Part shown: positions 1-10,032 of the stretch, piece by piece | How the letters are laid out: each line of letters begins with the position of its first letter | Numbering within the stretch: the stretch's first letter is position 1 | NCBI GenBank assembly: GCA_018296165.2 | Contig: JACKQL020000020.1 | Span: forward strand, 620,001 to 684,000 | Direction of reading: 5' to 3' | Source of the DNA: Termitomyces sp. T153 | Taxonomy: Eukaryota > Basidiomycota > Agaricomycetes > Agaricales > Lyophyllaceae | DNA: 64,000 nucleotides | The notes under the pieces: generated by a model | Told to the model about the DNA's origin: nothing | Database searches by the model: none | What the model saw: the letters and a program-made list of their open reading frames with translations, nothing else | Position numbers and translations under genes: made by a program

Positions 1-1500
1 TCTACAAGGATGTCCAAGGTGTTGAGTGTGAATCTCTAGAGGAAGAGGAAGGCAAAGGAGAATGGACCTGTACTCCAGATGCAGAGTCTCCAGATGAGAC
101 CATAGAGGTGGGTGATCAGATCTATGCTAAACCCTCTGCCCCCCTCCTACAGTGGTGGAGATTCAAGCCAGTCAGACTACTTCTCAGTATCTGGCTGAGG
201 CATTTGCAGCAAACTCACAGCCCAAGCCTGTCTGTAGCATGGTTCCCAATCACCTTCATGACTTTGAGGATGTATTCTCCAAGGCTTCCTTTGATTCACT
301 TCCAGAGCACAAGCAGTGGGATCATGCAATCAAGCTGATACCAGATGTGGAGCCCTCCAGCTGCAAGGTCTATCCACTTGCACCCTGTGAGCAGGATGAA
401 CTGGATGCCTTCCTGTAGGAAAATCTCAGCTCAGGACAAATACAAACCTCCAAGTCTCCAATGGCCTCCCCAGTCTTTTTTATTAAGAAAAAGGATGGAT
501 CTCTTTGTCTGGTTCAGGACTATCATGTCTTGAATGCAATGATAGTGAAGAATTGCTATCTGTTGCTACTCATCTCAGAACTTGTCAATAACTGTCATGG
601 TGCATGCTACTTTAAAAAGTTGGATGTCCATTGGGCCTACAACAATGTATGCATCAAAGAAGGGGATGAGTGGAAGGCAGCTTTTTGAATCAATCATGGA
701 CTCTTTGAACCTCTGGTGAGGCCTCACCAATAGCCCAGCCACCTTCCAGACTATGATGAATGACATTTTCTGTGATCTGATTGCAGAAGGTGTGGTCTGC
801 ATGTATCTTGACAATATCCTCATCTACACTAAAACTCTGGAGGAGCATTGCCAGGTCACACACATTGTCTTGGAATGCCTCTACCACCACCAGCTCTATT
901 TAAAGCCTGAGAGGTGTGAATTTGAGCAGACCAAGGTAGAGTACCTGGGTTTGATCATTTCACATGGAACAGCAGAGATGGACCCCATCAAAGTGGCAGG
1001 TGTAGCAGAGTGGCCTGAGCCAAGGAACAAGAAGGAAGTGCAGGCCTTTCTTGGCTTTGTCAATTTCTACTAGAGGTTCATACAGGATTTTTTCCACCAT
1101 GCATGCCCCCTCTTTGACCTCACAGTTAAGCATACAGCATGGCAGTGGGAGCCCCCACAGCAAGCTGCCTTTGATGCCCTCAAGCAAGCAGTGACCTCAA
1201 AGCCAGTCCTCCTGTTCCCTAACAATGATTTTTCATTCCATGTGGAAGTGGATAGCTCAGACTTTGCTACAGGAGCAGTCCTCTCCCAGCAGTTAAAGGA
1301 GGATAGCAAATGGCATCCAGTAGCCTTTTACTCCAAGAAGAGCCTTAATGCAGTTGAATGGAACTATGAGATACATGACAAGGAGATGCTGGCAATTATT
1401 TGGTCCTTTGAAGAATGGCAGCATTTCCTTGAAGGTGCCCAGCATCAGTTTGAAGTCTGAACAGACCACAAGAACCTCAAGTACTTCTGTTCTGCTAAGA
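1..1500 (+). pseudogene. Gypsy-1 pol relic: reverse transcriptase and RNase H
   Basis: This is the middle of a Ty3/Gypsy (Metaviridae, chromovirus-type) polyprotein, entered from the left window edge. In shifting plus-strand frames one reads the pre-RT segment (EDVFSKASFDSLPEHKQWDH, about 267-325), the RT finger motif FFIKKKDGS (about 476-500), the palm box YLDN (about 803-814) followed by LIYTKTLEEH, the RT thumb motif FLGFVNFY (about 1048-1071), and RNase H blocks SSDFATGAVLSQ and WSFEEWQHFLEG (1251-1434). The frame is broken by stops and small indels, for example TGA after EGDEWKAAF near 686, where relatives have an arginine, which fits CGA to TGA. RT would copy element RNA and RNase H would degrade it, but this copy cannot make an intact enzyme. 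The family call is firm; the exact left limits of domains are not visible. Confidence 0.9.
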
Positions 1501-2870
1501 AACTAAATCAATGCCAAGCTCAGTGGTCCCTGTATCTGGCCACCTTTGACTTCTCACTGCATCACAAACCTGGATGGAGCATGGGCAAACTGGATGCATT
1601 GTCCAGATGGGCTGACCATGGCACAGGAGAAGGAGATAATGACAACATTGTCCTCCTTAAGCCTGAGCATTTTGCCATCTGCACACTAAAAGGGATTGTG
1701 GTTCAAGGGGATGAGGCAAACATCCTTAGAGACATCCAAAGAGGGAACTGAGAGGGTGCACAGGAGGATGCAGTTGCCCAGGCTGCACAGGCCCTATGAG
1801 CTTGATGGGTGAGTGGAGTCAAGTCAGTGCATGCAGATGAGTGGGGTCTTCAGGATGGGCTTCTGACCTTTATAGGATGCATTTATATGCCTAACATCTC
1901 AGAACTTTGCCAGCACATTGTAGAATAACATCATGACTCTTGAGTAGCTGGACATCCTAGAAGATGGAAGACACTGGAGCTGGTATCTTAGAACTATTGG
2001 TGGCCACAGATCTCCCAATATGTAGGCACCTACACTAGCACCTGTGATCTCTGTCTCTGCACCAAGCCTTTCTGCCAGCTACCCATGGGCCAGCTCTATC
2101 CACTCCCTATTCTGGCTGCCCACTGGAGTGTTGCATCAGTGGATTTCATTGTGAAACTCCCAGATGCTCATGGATACAATGCAGTGATGGTAGTGGTCGA
2201 TCTCTATGGTAAACAAGCCCACTTCATCCCTACCCACACAACATGCTCTGTCTTGGGAGCAGCTAGTCTGTATTGCAAGAACATCTGGAAGCTCCATAGT
2301 CGGTCTGATGGGTTTGTCTCTGACTGAGGTCCCTAGTTTGTAGCAGAGTTTACTCAGAAACTGTACCATCTGCTTGGAGTGAAGCTCCATACCACCACCA
2401 CCTATCACCCTCAGTGAGATGGGCAGATAGAGCATGTTAATTAAGGACTGGAACAGTATCTCTGCCTTTTTTGCAATGAGAGGCAGGATGACTGGGATGA
2501 GCTCCTGCCAGATGCTGAGTTCCAGTACAACAACTATGTTCACTCTTCCATGCAGATGACTCCATTTTTTCTGGACACTGGCAGGCACCCCTGCATGGGA
2601 TACAAACCTTGTGCATGCCCTTCTGAGAATGACTCTGTAAATGAGTTTGTGAACAGGATGAAGGGGGCATAGGAGGAGGCAAAGGCTGTGTTGATAAAGG
2701 CCAAGGATGATATGGCACACTACTATGACCATTGCCAGACACCAGCCCTGGTTTACAAGCTAGGAGACCATGTATACTTGGATAGCTTGGATATTAAGAC
2801 AACAAGGCCATCTCAAAAACTGTCACATTGTCATCTTGGCCCCTTCATGGTCAAGAAGAAAGTGGGGCCT
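1501..2870 (+). pseudogene. Gypsy-1 integrase relic
   Basis: This continues the same polyprotein. A decayed HHCC zinc-binding region lies at about 1915-2065, with a GHPR/KT-like block and final TCDLC. The catalytic core follows: first Asp in SVDFIVKLPDAHGYN (2128-2172), second Asp in the SD-x-GP block (about 2317-2333), and the Glu-bearing block DGQIEHVN (about 2417-2440). Downstream motifs EFQYNNYVHSS and TPFFLDTGRHP are typical of Gypsy integrases. Several codons are stops that relatives show as Arg or Gln (CGA to TGA, CAG to TAG, CAA to TAA), all C-to-T on the coding strand. It would insert the cDNA into host DNA if intact; here it is inactive. Confidence 0.88.
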
Positions 2871-3226
2871 TAAGCATACCAACTTAAGCTCCCAGCAGGC
2901 CTATGCCAATTGCACCCAGTCTTCAATGTTGTCAAACTTTTCCCAGTGCCAGAAGATCCAATTCCTGGCTGCTGCCCTAAGCCACCCCCACCACCAGTCA
3001 TGGTCAATGATGAGGAGGAGTATGAGGTGGAGGAAATCTTGGATAGCAGGATATTCTGAGGGAAGCTGCAGCTCAAGGTGAAGTGAAAGGGATATGGCAT
3101 TGAGTACATCTCTTGGGAACCACAAGCCAATGTGCATGCACCTGCCCTGGTCTGGGACTTCTACTGCAGACATTCCAACACTCCAAGAGCCATCTGAGGC
3201 ATCTACCTCCTTTCAGCAGCTGACCA
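2871..3226 (+). pseudogene. Gypsy-1 pol C-terminus with chromodomain
   Basis: After the KVGP-YQLKLP block typical of the integrase GPY/F module, the reading continues through a proline-rich linker into EEYEVEEILDSRIF and KGYGIEYISWEPQANVHAP, a recognisable chromodomain (about 3010-3170). Chromodomains in this clade bind histone H3 marks and steer integration to heterochromatin. Stops interrupt the domain, at TGG-to-TGA type positions among others. The coding sequence is cut at 3226 by the Copia-A insertion and resumes at 7502, so the extreme C-terminus lies 4.3 kb further on. Confidence 0.85.
3222..3226. repeat. Target site duplication GACCA, left copy (Copia-A)
   Basis: GACCA directly precedes the TGTTCAGG end of the left Copia-A LTR and is repeated exactly at 7497-7501. 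A 5-bp duplication is what Copia integrases make. Confidence 0.93.
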
Positions 3227-3487
3227 TGTTCAGGCAGGACTGGGTCTTGGGAAGTTTTGGATGACTGTAGTTAAAGTATGAACCTCAGTAGTGAACAAAC
3301 ATTGTTATATATTCAGTATGTGTACCTGTAGTTAAAGTATGACTACAGGTAATTAGTATGTTATATATGTGTTGAGTAGAGCAAGACTTACACCTCAGTG
3401 GTGAACAAACACTGAGGTGTTACATGTAACAATCAATGGAAAACATACAAGAATAGTAATCATGACCATGTTTGGATATCCTCAACA
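3227..3487 (-). repeat. Copia-A 3' LTR
   Basis: This 261-bp direct repeat starts TGTTCAGGCAGG and ends CTCAACA on the plus strand, nearly identical to 7235-7496. On the minus strand it reads TGTTGAGG ... CCTGAACA. The adjoining plus-strand sequence CTCCCCCTTGAT (3488 onward) is the minus-strand polypurine tract ATCAAGGGGGAG. Inside is a short internal duplication of the CCTCAGTGGTGAACAAACAC block. Confidence 0.92.
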
Positions 3488-3689
3488 CTCCCCCTTGATA
3501 TGAATGCAGATTATATGACACCAAGCAGTTCATGCAAATTTTTGAACTTAATTCAGGCAAGGGACTTCATGAATACATCAGCGATCATGTTGGAGGTTGG
3601 AACATAATGAATCTGAACATGGCTAGATGATACGGTTTGTTGAATAAAATGGAAGTGGATGTCAATATGTTTGGTACATGCATGGAATG

Positions 3690-4240
3690 TTGTGTCCTTC
3701 AAGAGTCAAATGGCACCTTGATTGTCACAGTACAGATTAGTAGGTAAAGAGAAAGAGTTGAAAAAGGAAAGGTCTTTGAGCAATTTATGAATCCAAATAA
3801 TGTCTTTTGCAGCATGCATCAAAGCAACATATTTGGATTCTGTGCTAGAGAGTGTGACAATCGGCTGTTTCTTCAAGCTCCATTTCAAATGGCATGCTAG
3901 TTGTGAATCCAGCAGACTGGTGAATTCAGGAGGTAAACTGTGAAATTGTTAATAGTGGGGTGGGAACTGCATGAATATAATTTTGTTTTCCTTTAGTGAT
4001 GAGTTTAAATATGCATTCTTGACATTGGCTTGTTTGATGGATGCACTGCGGGATGCTGCAATGGACAATAAGACTTGAAGTGTGGCAGCACATACAGTGG
4101 GAGCAAAGGTCTCAGAATAGTCAACTCCAAACTGTTGCTTAAACCCTTTTGCAACAAGTCTGGCCTTGTATCTGATTATCTGGCCATCAGAGCCACACTT
4201 ATGGCATAAGCCATATCTGCAAGGTATGATGTTCACATCT
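3690..4240 (-). pseudogene. Copia-A RT N-terminus and RNase H (internally deleted)
   Basis: On the minus strand at 4236-3949 one reads YKARLVAKGFKQQFGVDYSE and ETFAPT, the conserved opening of the Copia RT, ending at a PPHY motif. It is followed after a break by the RNase H motif VTLSSTESKYVALMHAAKD and the LYCDNQGAI block (3888-3706). The RT palm with its YVDD box is missing between them, so about half of the RT domain has been deleted. The RNase H tail to the 3' LTR has further frame breaks. Confidence 0.87.
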
Positions 4241-5640
4241 GCTGGTGCTCTGACTATGTCCCAAATGCCTAGCTTCTCAATCTGACTGAGTTCGGCTTCA
4301 ATGGCAGATGACTAATCAGCCTTGTCATTGCCATTTAAAGCTTCCTTTACTGTCAGTATGTCCTTGCTGATAGCTAATGCATGTTTGACAGCTTCTTCCA
4401 CCCATTCATCACCCATTCCCTCAAATTCATCACTGCTAGTTTCAAAGATGCCTGCGGCATCGACAATAAATGCTATTTCAGCTATGTTCAGCATTTTTGG
4501 AGTTCGCTTTTGTTGTCCTCATCCATAATGTTTGGAGTTGTATTGAGGTAGGCTGTCAAGGGAATTTTGATGCATTCAGTGATGTGGGATGTCATCAGGT
4601 GTTGGTCTTTTGCTCTCAATTGTGTTTTTAGTGATCTCTTCACTTTTGTCAGATTTAGTTGCATTTTGACTTGTATCAACTTGTATGGGCATGTTGGGCA
4701 CGTGATCAGAAGGTTTGTCCTTAACAGTTTGATTGGATGTGGCTTTTGGAGGGTGCAGCACTTGAACACTGTCCAGATTGGATGCCATCCACTTCTCCTC
4801 AATCTGTATGTTGTCTGGGACTAGAGTAGCCTCTCTGTTGAAATAAACATCCCTTTCAATGGTAATTATACCCTTTCTGGGCCAGTAAATTCTGTAGCCC
4901 TTCGATTCATCATTGATTCCAACAACTCTGGCTTCTTCAACCTTTGATTCAAGCTTCCCAGCCTTTCACAACTTTACATAGACTTGTTTACCCCACTTGC
5001 AGATCTTGGACAGATCAGGCCTCATCCCTGTAGCCATCTGGTATGGTGTGGTGCTGTCAGGTAGTGAGCTTGTTGGTGTGTGATTTTGTAACCACACCAT
5101 GTGGCATTTGGCTTCTGCCCAGAGGAACTTCAGAAGTCCTGCAGCTATCATCATCATGCAAGCACCTTCAACAATGGTACAGTTGGCATGTTTGGTGACA
5201 CTGTTTGATTGCAGGGAGTCATGGATGGTGAGATTGTGTGTTGTACCTGCAGCATCCTGGTGGGTTTTAATCTGCATGCTTGTAAACTTGCTGCTATGGT
5301 TGCTTCCATACACTTTGATGGTTGTATTTCTGTGGACCCTGACCCACACTTTGTAGTCACAGTACACCTTGAAGGTGTCCAATTTGCGGGGTAAGAACAT
5401 GATTCATTCTTTGTGGGTATACAAGTTGACATTTGTATAAGAATATAGGTTCCTTCTGATGGAGTGTACCTGTGCTGGACCCCACAGATTGCCAACAATC
5501 TTTTCCCCATAGTGTGTGTACACCATTTCACTCTTTTTCAGAAATTATTGCTATTGTGCCTTGCCTTTGATGCATGACTCACACACTTCTGGTTTTGATG
5601 ACATATCAAGCTTGATTTTGGTGGCTACCCCATGTTGGAC
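4241..5640 (-). pseudogene. Copia-A integrase and linker relic
   Basis: The minus-strand frames contain integrase core fragments: KVWVRVHRNTTIKVYGSNHS and the third-acidic-residue helix region ending FLWAEAKCHMVWLQNHTP (about 5370-5080), then SSLPDSTTPYQMATGMRPDLS, typical of the Copia integrase C-terminus. From about 4960 to 4312 there is a variable acidic linker without an assigned domain. Frameshifts divide the core into at least two frames. It is non-functional as written. Confidence 0.8.
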
Positions 5641-5646
5641 AGCCTC

Positions 5647-6348
5647 TCACAAGTCATTGTGATTGATGTGCCCCATCTGACAGTGGAGCTCATTGATTGA
5701 CATAGATTTTGATGCAATGTTTGCAGTGTGGCTTTGGAGAGGGGTAATTGATCCATTGGCATGATATAAACCACAAATTGTGGGGATGTGACCAATGACT
5801 TGGCATAGTGGTTTTGGGCTTCTGACAATACACATTCCATCCTCAATGAGGAGAGAGCAGCCAGCTCGATCAAGACACAATATAGATACCAGCATAAATG
5901 CCATTGTGGGTGCATAATAAACCCCTTTTAGAAGAATGGGTACTGATTTTTTGCCTGTCTTCATGGGTAAGCAGATTTGCAGATCTCCTCTGCCAAAAGC
6001 ACTAAAGGTGCATCCATCAGCTGTGCAGACTGGTTCAGGATGAATTTCCTGGTAATTTATAAACTTTTCACAAGACAGCAAAAAGTGGCTGCTGGCGCTG
6101 CAGTCAATAATGACACTAGCAGATGGGGATGCAGCATAGGCTTTGTGGTTGTGTCCAGATGTAACAGCAAGTGCAATGTTCTCATTTGCATTAATGTCAG
6201 GGGTGTTAATAGCAAGGCAAGTGAGGAAGGCATAGTTTTCTTCCTTGTTTTCAGTTTCAGTGGCATTTACTGACTTGCCTTTGTCCACCTTATCTTTTCC
6301 CTTCCCTTTGTGCTTTTTCAGCCACCATTTGGGTGCTTTGCCCACCAT
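5647..6348 (-). pseudogene. Copia-A protease and GAG-pre-integrase segment
   Basis: An open minus-strand stretch of 233 codons carries the protease block VIIDCSASSHF (normally D-S-G-A-S), so the active-site triad D-S/T-G is damaged to D-C-S. The pre-integrase motif LHCQMGHINHNDL lies near its end. A lysine-rich tail of Gag (KWWLKKHKGKGK) precedes it. The segment is separated from the zinc knuckle upstream only by a frame choice. Confidence 0.82.
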
Positions 6349-7092
6349 GCTACCACCTTCTTCAAAGCATCTCTCCTTGGTGTGACCATCCTTATTACAG
6401 TTGTTGCAGTGTCACTTATCCTTATCTTTGTTCTTAGACTTGGACTGCCCTTTTCCCTTAGTGTCCCTGAGATCACTGCAAGCCTTTGCATGCACTGCAA
6501 TCATCACTTTGTGTTGACAATTAATATTTGACTTGATAGCAGCACTATTTGCTTCCTCATTGAGATGCCAGATTAGATCCTGGCTTGAGACAGATTTTCC
6601 AGAGGTGTGTGCAGATGTAGCAAGAGTAGTGAATAAAGGTTTGTATGTAGGGGCAAGAGACATTGATGTACAGATATAGCTGGCAAACAATGCATCAGAC
6701 AAGGGACAACTAATTTCAGCGAAATGCTCTTTAATGACAACCATGTTGGAGAGATGTGTATGCATGTCAATTTCACCATTTTTGACAAAGCAGGTGTTTT
6801 GCGGCTGGGCAAGGAGGTCAGTCTCATACATGGCTCCTTTGCTACCATGGATTGATGTGAGTTTCTTCCAGATATCAGCAGTGGTGGGTTCCACCTTGAT
6901 TTGGTGAAAGGTAGATTGATCCACTGTGCTGTAGATGATCTTGTGGACCTGTGCCTCTTTCTGCATCCACTCTTCCATTGCATCCTCAATCTCATCGATC
7001 TGATCATCAGTCAATGGAGCCAAGGGCTTGTCATCATGATAGAAAGATCCCTTGCACTCGAAGAGCATAACTGGTTTATGTGCAGTACCCAT
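6335..7092 (-). pseudogene. Copia-A gag with zinc knuckle
   Basis: Minus-strand coding starts MGTAHKPVMLFECKG at 7092 and includes the UBN2/retrotransposon-gag pattern (EIEDAMEEWMQKEAQVHK, ADIWKKLTSIHGSKGAMYE). A TGA at about 6412 interrupts it after KNKDKDK. Directly beyond the stop the frame carries a perfect C-x2-C-x4-H-x4-C zinc knuckle, CNNCNKDGHTKERC. Gag would form the particle and bind RNA through the knuckle. Apart from the single stop this is one of the better-preserved parts of the element. Confidence 0.85.
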
Positions 7093-7220
7093 GAGGTGTC
7101 TTCAAAGCTTCTTTAATGTTATGGCATTGGTAACTCGTTCCTGTTACATAGGCCAGTTCAATCCATTGGCTGCAAGTTTTGGGACTGTCAACTTCATTGA
7201 TGAAATATTATAGGTAACAT

Positions 7221-7234
7221 TGAGGCCCATAACC
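7221..7234 (-). promoter_or_regulatory. Copia-A primer-binding site (initiator tRNA-Met anticodon arm)
   Basis: On the minus strand the LTR end CCTGAACA is followed by GGTTATGGGCCTCA. This is complementary to the anticodon stem-loop of eukaryotic initiator tRNA-Met (GGCCCAUAACC, including anticodon CAU). Drosophila copia is known to prime with a cleaved initiator tRNA half ending in this region. Confidence 0.8.
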
Positions 7235-7496
7235 TGTTCAGGCAGGACTGGGTCTTGGGAAGTTTCAGATGACTGTAGTTAAAGTATGAACCTCAGTGGT
7301 GAACAAACACTGTTATATATTCAGTATGTGTACCTGTAGTTAAAGTATGACTACAGGTAATTAGTATGTTATATATGTGTTGAGTAGAGTGAGACTTACA
7401 CCTCAGTGGTGAACAAACACTGAGGTGTTACATGTAACAATCAATGGAAAACATACAAGAATTAGTAATCATAACCATGTTTGGATATCCTCAACA
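7235..7496 (-). repeat. Copia-A 5' LTR
   Basis: This 262-bp repeat differs from the left LTR by only a few substitutions and one base, so insertion was recent relative to the host Gypsy-1. The element would be transcribed leftward from here. Confidence 0.92.
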
Positions 7497-7501
7497 GACC
7501 A
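7497..7501. repeat. Target site duplication GACCA, right copy (Copia-A)
   Basis: Exact match to 3222-3226. Removing 3227-7501 rejoins the Gypsy-1 coding end. Confidence 0.93.
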
Positions 7502-7560
7502 GGCAATCCATGACTTCTTCTACCCAGTGCATTTGACACCACATGCTAGAGAGGGGGTAA
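7502..7560 (+). pseudogene. Gypsy-1 pol extreme C-terminus and polypurine tract
   Basis: The short tail reads ...IHDFFYPVH..., matched by the minus copies near 29400 and 33980. It ends in the purine run AGAGAGGGGG just before the 3' LTR, the expected plus-strand primer for reverse transcription. Confidence 0.8.
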
Positions 7561-7837
7561 TGTCAGGAAACTGCCAATGCATGTGTTTTGGTCATACAAT
7601 TGGTCACATGATCAGTTGCCATGTGCATTCTGTGCAGAAGCCACATGGCAAGGTCTTGTGACTGGAGTAGATTTTCCAAACCCTGGCATTAGAGATCCTC
7701 AGACTTGTTCTCTTTGGATCTCCCTCTGCCAGGTGTGTAGTCCTACTTGTAGACATTGTACTGTGCTGAATAGACTTTGGATCTCCCTCTGCCAGTTGTG
7801 TGATTGAGCCACAGCCTCCAGAGGTTGCCCTTATACA
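7561..7837 (+). repeat. Gypsy-1 3' LTR
   Basis: Begins TGTCAGGAAACTGCC after the polypurine tract and ends at CCCTTATACA. It shares blocks with the LTR at 24909: AGACTTGTTCT (7701-7711), a duplicated CTCCCTCTGCCAG motif, and the GGTTGCCCTTA end. It is about 277 bp against 369 bp for the best LTR, so part has been lost. The 5' LTR lies outside the window. Confidence 0.82.
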
Positions 7838-8673
7838 GGCTTAATGGGTATATTGTACTTAGCACATAGTATATTATTGTTAATCATTGATCCTTCTATT
7901 ACCAGGCCCAATTAGTCAATAGTTTGTGGTCATTGGCTGCTTTGTCATAATAGGCTGTAGTCAGCAGCCTCTGACTTAGTCATAGGTGCTTAGTCATCTA
8001 GTAGCCTTGTAGTATATAGGCAGACCTGGGGATAGGATATTTCCAGTCCAGACAATAGCATTGCTTCCAGGTTTATTTACTAGCATAAGTGTAAGCTTGG
8101 CCAGTGTGGCCTCTTGCCTTCTGCATTGCCTTCTGCCTTTGCCTCTCATTGGTTGCCTGCCCCTTGCCCACTGCACCTCTGGCCAGTTGCTCATTGCTCA
8201 GCTCTTGACTGGATGATCAGGACATGAGTGGTGGGCTTGGTTTGGACTATCCACAGCCAACATTCCCTTACAGGACCAAGTAGGATTACCTTGGACATTA
8301 CTGGCAAAAGGGGGGGGATATGTTTTCCTTTTTGCTTTGTGAGCTGTCATTGACTTTTTTTCTCTTAGGCAACACAAACACAAAACCAAAACTGAAAACA
8401 ATGGTGTGTGGTGTTGGATGGGATTGGTATGGGTACAAACATGAGTGTTAGCACAGGTATGAATGTGGACACTAACACCAATGTGGGTATGAAGAACAGT
8501 TTGGGACATGTTGTTGTATTGACTTGTTATGCACTCCTTAGGAGAAGGTGCTGCCCAAGATGTGGAAGTGCTGGATGAGGAGAGAGGGTGAGGTGTCAAG
8601 GCATGCAGAGGGGGGAAAGCAGATACAGAAGGAAAGTATGTTGTTGATTCTTGGGGTGTTTGGATGCATGTTG
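7838..8673. other. Gene-free CpG-poor spacer, probable old repeat
   Basis: No credible coding sequence. A TATA-like GTAGTATATAGGCAG near 8009 and CTTGCC-rich repeats (8100-8180) suggest a worn LTR promoter, but I could not match both ends. This DNA and that at 14495 onward were contiguous before the GC-rich element inserted. Confidence 0.5.
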
Positions 8674-8678
8674 ATTGG
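8674..8678. repeat. Target site duplication ATTGG, left copy
   Basis: ATTGG immediately before the TGTCAGGG terminus; repeated exactly at 14490-14494. Confidence 0.95.
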
Positions 8679-9822
8679 TGTCAGGGTCCGCTGACCTCGG
8701 GGGCGCAGCTGCACTGGGCGAGTCCTTACTAGGCGGGCGTGATTCCCCTGCATTGGTGACCGGACACTCAAAGACATTCTGGGTCCTGGTGGTTTGCACG
8801 GGTAATTGGGGAGATGCGATCCAGACAGATCCGGGAAGGTCCGGAGAAGTCGGATTGTGGGGAAATGAGACGGTCTTGGCGGGGTTCAGGCAGAAGGCCG
8901 TACGGGAGATTTGCGGAAGCAAGGGAGTAGGTGGCTGTGTGATCAATGGGGGCGGAGCCGGGGTTTGATGGGAGATCATTTGGAGTTGATGGAATCCGGG
9001 ACCGAGCGAAGAGTGAGGTTCGGACCTGGTAAGGAGTGTCGGGGTTCGTAATTATAATCGCGGAGTTCGTGAGGTCGTTAGGGTTGATGAAGAATTGGGC
9101 ACAAGGGTCAGACGACGTCACCGAGACGGCATCGGACAAGACAATATGGAACAAGAGTAGATTCGAGCGGAGGTACGAAACGATAACGAGAACGATAACA
9201 AAAGGGGACGAGACAAGACCGGGAGACTGAGATAAGACCGGGAGACTGAGATAAGACCGGGAAACTGAGAGTAAGGAGAAAAAGACACGAAAACGAACAC
9301 GAAACACAAAAAGGAAACAATCAGACCATAGGTAACGTTAAGCAATATCAAGACCGGGGTACGAAGAGCTACTCGATGACTTATATACTGACTACCGGAG
9401 GACTTCGGGGTACGTCGGCTGTGGCGGCGGGGCTTGGCGGGGCTTGACGGAGCGGGCGGGTGTCGGTTGTGATCGAAGATCGTGCCGCGCTGATACGTTG
9501 AGGGGATCGCGGGTTGTTCCGAGGTTGTCGTGATATTCCGGAATAGGTCGGAGGAAGCAGGGTGTTGAGTTAATGATGGGTGGGCGAAGATCAGGAATAG
9601 CGGGGGTGGTTCTCGGGGTTTGGGAAGCCCAGGGTAAGTGTCAGTGGCTGCGGGGCAGGCACCGAAGTTGGCCAGGGGGCCGTCGGAGTTAGCCGGGGAG
9701 GTGTCGGAGTTAGCCGAAGTAGGCGTGGGCATGGGCGGAAGTTCGGCGGAGCGTTGGGGGTCCTTTTGGGGGTTCGGGGTTTGATGGACGATGTGCGGGG
9801 TTTTGGGGAACGGGTCGTGACA
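8679..9822 (-). repeat. GC-rich element 3' LTR
   Basis: This 1144-bp LTR is left on the map but is the 3' LTR in the minus orientation. It contains two full 19-bp GGGAGACTGAGATAAGACC units (9221-9258) against three in the other LTR. Apart from this and three single-base indels, the differences I noted between the LTRs (about 20) are all transitions. Confidence 0.93.
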
Positions 9823-9834
9823 TCACCCCCCTTT
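9823..9834 (-). promoter_or_regulatory. Polypurine tract of the GC-rich element
   Basis: Minus strand AAAGGGGGGTGA directly abuts the TGTCACGACC start of the 3' LTR. Gypsy-1 (AGAGAGGGGGTAA) and the LTR at 29361 (GGGGAGGTGA) have related junctions. Confidence 0.8.
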
Positions 9835-10032
9835 CAGCGTCGAGACCCTTCGAGACGCGGGGGAGGACGGGGATCGGCGGGGCGTGGGAGTCGAAGCCGA
9901 GCAATATTGATCAATCCGCAGCGAGTGATAGCGGCGTGGGAGGCGAAGTCGAAGCGCGGCCGCCGTTTCGTCAGGGTCCTCCTCACTCAATTTAAAGCTT
10001 TGGGCGTGCCCTGGGGTTTCCCAAATTTCGTC

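Larger units (their letters stand above)
3227..7496 (-). mobile_element. Copia-A, Ty1/Copia retrotransposon inserted in Gypsy-1
   Basis: The element is 4270 bp, bounded by 261/262-bp LTRs and flanked by GACCA duplications. It runs on the minus strand: primer-binding site beside the right LTR, polypurine tract beside the left one. Coding order on the minus strand is gag, protease, pre-integrase, integrase, RT, RNase H, which is the Copia order. It is defective, with stops, frameshifts, and loss of most of the RT between about 3890 and 3950. It sits inside the Gypsy-1 C-terminal coding region, so it is younger than Gypsy-1, although it too is CpG-poor. Confidence 0.93.

Noticed and set aside
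1..7837. Classical RIP as the cause of decay
   Set aside because: Stops fit C-to-T changes, but by eye the loss is concentrated at CpG and not the CpA context of Neurospora RIP. Methyl-CpG deamination is simpler, though a dinucleotide count would be needed to decide.
8596..9732. Several long frames within the LTRs, repeated at 13323-14398
   Set aside because: Identical in both LTRs, low-complexity (Pro/Ser-rich), crossing the TATA box and tandem repeats, with no known domain. LTRs are regulatory DNA.
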